A stretch of 6,772 bases of DNA, from assembly GCA_019242385.1 (NCBI GenBank), contig JAFAVO010000167.1, positions 1-6,772 of the forward strand. The letters are read 5' to 3'. Shown here piece by piece: positions 5,560-6,772 of this stretch. Under the pieces are notes generated by a model, which was not told where the DNA came from, searched no databases, and saw only the letters and a program-made list of their open reading frames with translations. The DNA is from Gammaproteobacteria bacterium (lineage in GTDB: Bacteria; Pseudomonadota; Gammaproteobacteria; Steroidobacterales; Steroidobacteraceae). The stretch's first letter is position 1, and each line of letters starts with the position of its first letter. A program made the translations under genes and the position numbers.

Positions 5560-6772
5560 ATGGAGCGCCCCCGCCTGCACGGACCGACATTGCTGCTGCT
5601 GCTGCTCGCCCTGACCGGCGTCAGCCGCGCGACCGACTGGGAGCTCAGTCTCGATGGGCGGCTCGTCGCCTCGGATGCTTACCACTCATTCATGGACGGC
5701 GGTTTCGGTACCGTACGGTTCGGGAGCGACGACGCGGGCGTCAAGCTCGGGCGCGCGCGGCTGGCCGTGACGCAACCGCTCGGGGAGCTGTTCAGCGCGC
5801 ACCTCGATGCCTCGGTGTTCGATGACAAGGATCGAAGTGCGCTCGGCGTGACGGAGGCCTACCTGCTGTTCCGTCCCTATCCGCGCGGCGGGTATCGCTT
5901 CCGCGTGAAGGCCGGTGGGTTCTATCCGCCCGTCTCGCTCGAGAACCGCTCATCGGGGTGGGAGTCGCCTTACAGCCTCAGCTACTCGGCCATCAACAGC
6001 TGGCTGGCGGTGGAGGTTCGCACACTCGGCATCGAGGGCACGCTCGACTGGCTGGGCACCCGCACCGGCCACGCCTTCGACCTGGGGCTCACCGCCGGGG
6101 TATTCGGCTGGAACGACCGAGCCGGCGTCATGGTCGCGAGCAATGGCTTCGTGTTGACCGACCGGCAGACGCCACTTTTTGGCCGGCTCGGACAGCCCGG
6201 CGTGGCGCCGCTGAACGGCGCGGAGCCTTTCATGGAGATCGATCACCGCGCCGGCGCCTATGTCGGGCTCGAAGCGCGCTACCTCGACCGTGCGGTGTTG
6301 CGGGTGCTGCGCTACGACAACCGCGCCGACCCCGCCGCAGCGGATGCGGTCTCGCAGGTCCTTGCCTGGCAGACCCGCTTCACGAGCGCCGGCCTGCGTG
6401 TCGAGGGCGAGCATGGCTGGACCGCGATCGTGCAATGGCTCGGGGGGATCACGACGATCGCGCCGCCATCGCTGACGCTCAACTGGCCGTTCCAATCGAC
6501 CTTCGGGCTGCTCTCGAAGCGCTTCGGCCGCAGCACCCTCAGCGCCCGTTACGACCGTTTCGCCGTGCAGACCAACGCCCCGGGCGTTTACGGTGCGCAG
6601 GACGGCCATGCCTGGACCGGCGCCTACATATTCGACCGCGATGCGCACTGGCGTTTCACGCTCGAGTGCGTCCGCGTCACGAGCAGCTCTGCCAACCGCG
6701 AGGACCAGGGGAACCCGGCGCTCGCCACGGAGACACAGTGGCAGCTCGCCGTTCGTTATGCGCTCGGCTCGG
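5560..6772 (+). CDS. Putative outer-membrane beta-barrel (porin-like) protein, 3'-truncated
   Basis: The frame is open from the ATG at 5560 to the window edge, giving 404 residues and an incomplete end. Residues 1-24 form a signal peptide with a Leu run (TLLLLLLALTG) and likely cleavage after VSRA; the mature protein starts TDWELSLDGRL. The rest is rich in alternating polar and hydrophobic residues, aromatics and glycine, for example FRVKAGGFYPP, HRAGAYVGLEARYL, STLSARYDRFAV and WQLAVRYALGS. This is typical of amphipathic barrel strands separated by loops. Its opening resembles porin-type or phosphate-selective-porin-like barrels, but I cannot assign a substrate. It starts 9 bp after the cupredoxin gene's stop, so the two are almost certainly co-transcribed. 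Its own Shine-Dalgarno is weak (GAGA at 5549-5552, overlapping the upstream stop), suggesting translational coupling. One Cys (LECVRV) appears late in the sequence. Confidence 0.8.
   Translation, partial: MERPRLHGPTLLLLLLALTGVSRATDWELSLDGRLVASDAYHSFMDGGFGTVRFGSDDAGVKLGRARLAVTQPLGELFSAHLDASVFDDKDRSALGVTEAYLLFRPYPRGGYRFRVKAGGFYPPVSLENRSSGWESPYSLSYSAINSWLAVEVRTLGIEGTLDWLGTRTGHAFDLGLTAGVFGWNDRAGVMVASNGFVLTDRQTPLFGRLGQPGVAPLNGAEPFMEIDHRAGAYVGLEARYLDRAVLRVLRYDNRADPAAADAVSQVLAWQTRFTSAGLRVEGEHGWTAIVQWLGGITTIAPPSLTLNWPFQSTFGLLSKRFGRSTLSARYDRFAVQTNAPGVYGAQDGHAWTGAYIFDRDAHWRFTLECVRVTSSSANREDQGNPALATETQWQLAVRYALGS

Noticed and set aside
4372..5685. 437-residue minus-strand ORF
   Set aside because: It spans the cupredoxin gene, the divergent gap and the start of the EAL-protein gene in a non-coding frame. 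Its product is low-complexity and Arg-rich with no family resemblance.
5950..6648. 232-residue minus-strand ORF
   Set aside because: It is antisense to the barrel gene, which has a signal peptide, an operon position and an uninterrupted frame to the window edge.

Overview
The window looks like chromosomal DNA from a high-GC Gammaproteobacterium, perhaps of the Xanthomonadales/Nevskiales/Steroidobacterales type. This is inferred from the strongly GC-biased codon third positions, the gene families present and their general likeness. The sequence contains no rRNA or species marker, so the placement is tentative. There are eight protein-coding genes, two of them cut by the window edges. I see no tRNA, rRNA, CRISPR array, insertion sequence or integrase.

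Left part (1-983). The 3' end of a ketoacyl-ACP synthase III gene (fabH type, + strand) converges on two minus-strand genes. One is a 39-residue gene for the small 30S ribosomal protein THX, short enough to be missed by ordinary ORF cut-offs. The other encodes a single-RRM RNA-binding protein. A strong intrinsic terminator lies between the RRM gene and the THX gene.

Middle part (984-2405). A small putative membrane-anchored protein (minus strand, good ribosome binding site) is divergent from a LysR-family regulator (+ strand). The 122-bp gap between them carries an LTTR-like inverted repeat that overlaps a possible -10 element. That element lies so close to the lysR start codon that the mRNA may be leaderless.

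Right part (2412-6772). A membrane-bound sensor/c-di-GMP phosphodiesterase (minus strand; periplasmic Cache-like domain, HAMP, degenerate GGDEF, intact EAL) is divergent from a two-gene + strand operon. The operon encodes an exported cupredoxin-like protein with a complete type-1 copper ligand set (His107, Cys143, His146, Met149) and, 9 bp later, a signal-peptide-bearing putative outer-membrane beta-barrel that runs off the window. The 70-bp gap between the divergent genes holds an 11-bp imperfect inverted repeat, one arm just upstream of each start codon.

The most interesting hypothesis is that the right-hand genes form one envelope module. A copper/redox protein and an outer-membrane barrel would act in the envelope, and a phosphodiesterase with a periplasmic sensor would pass that state to c-di-GMP inside the cell. 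The protein features and gene layout are visible in the sequence; the functional link is inference.
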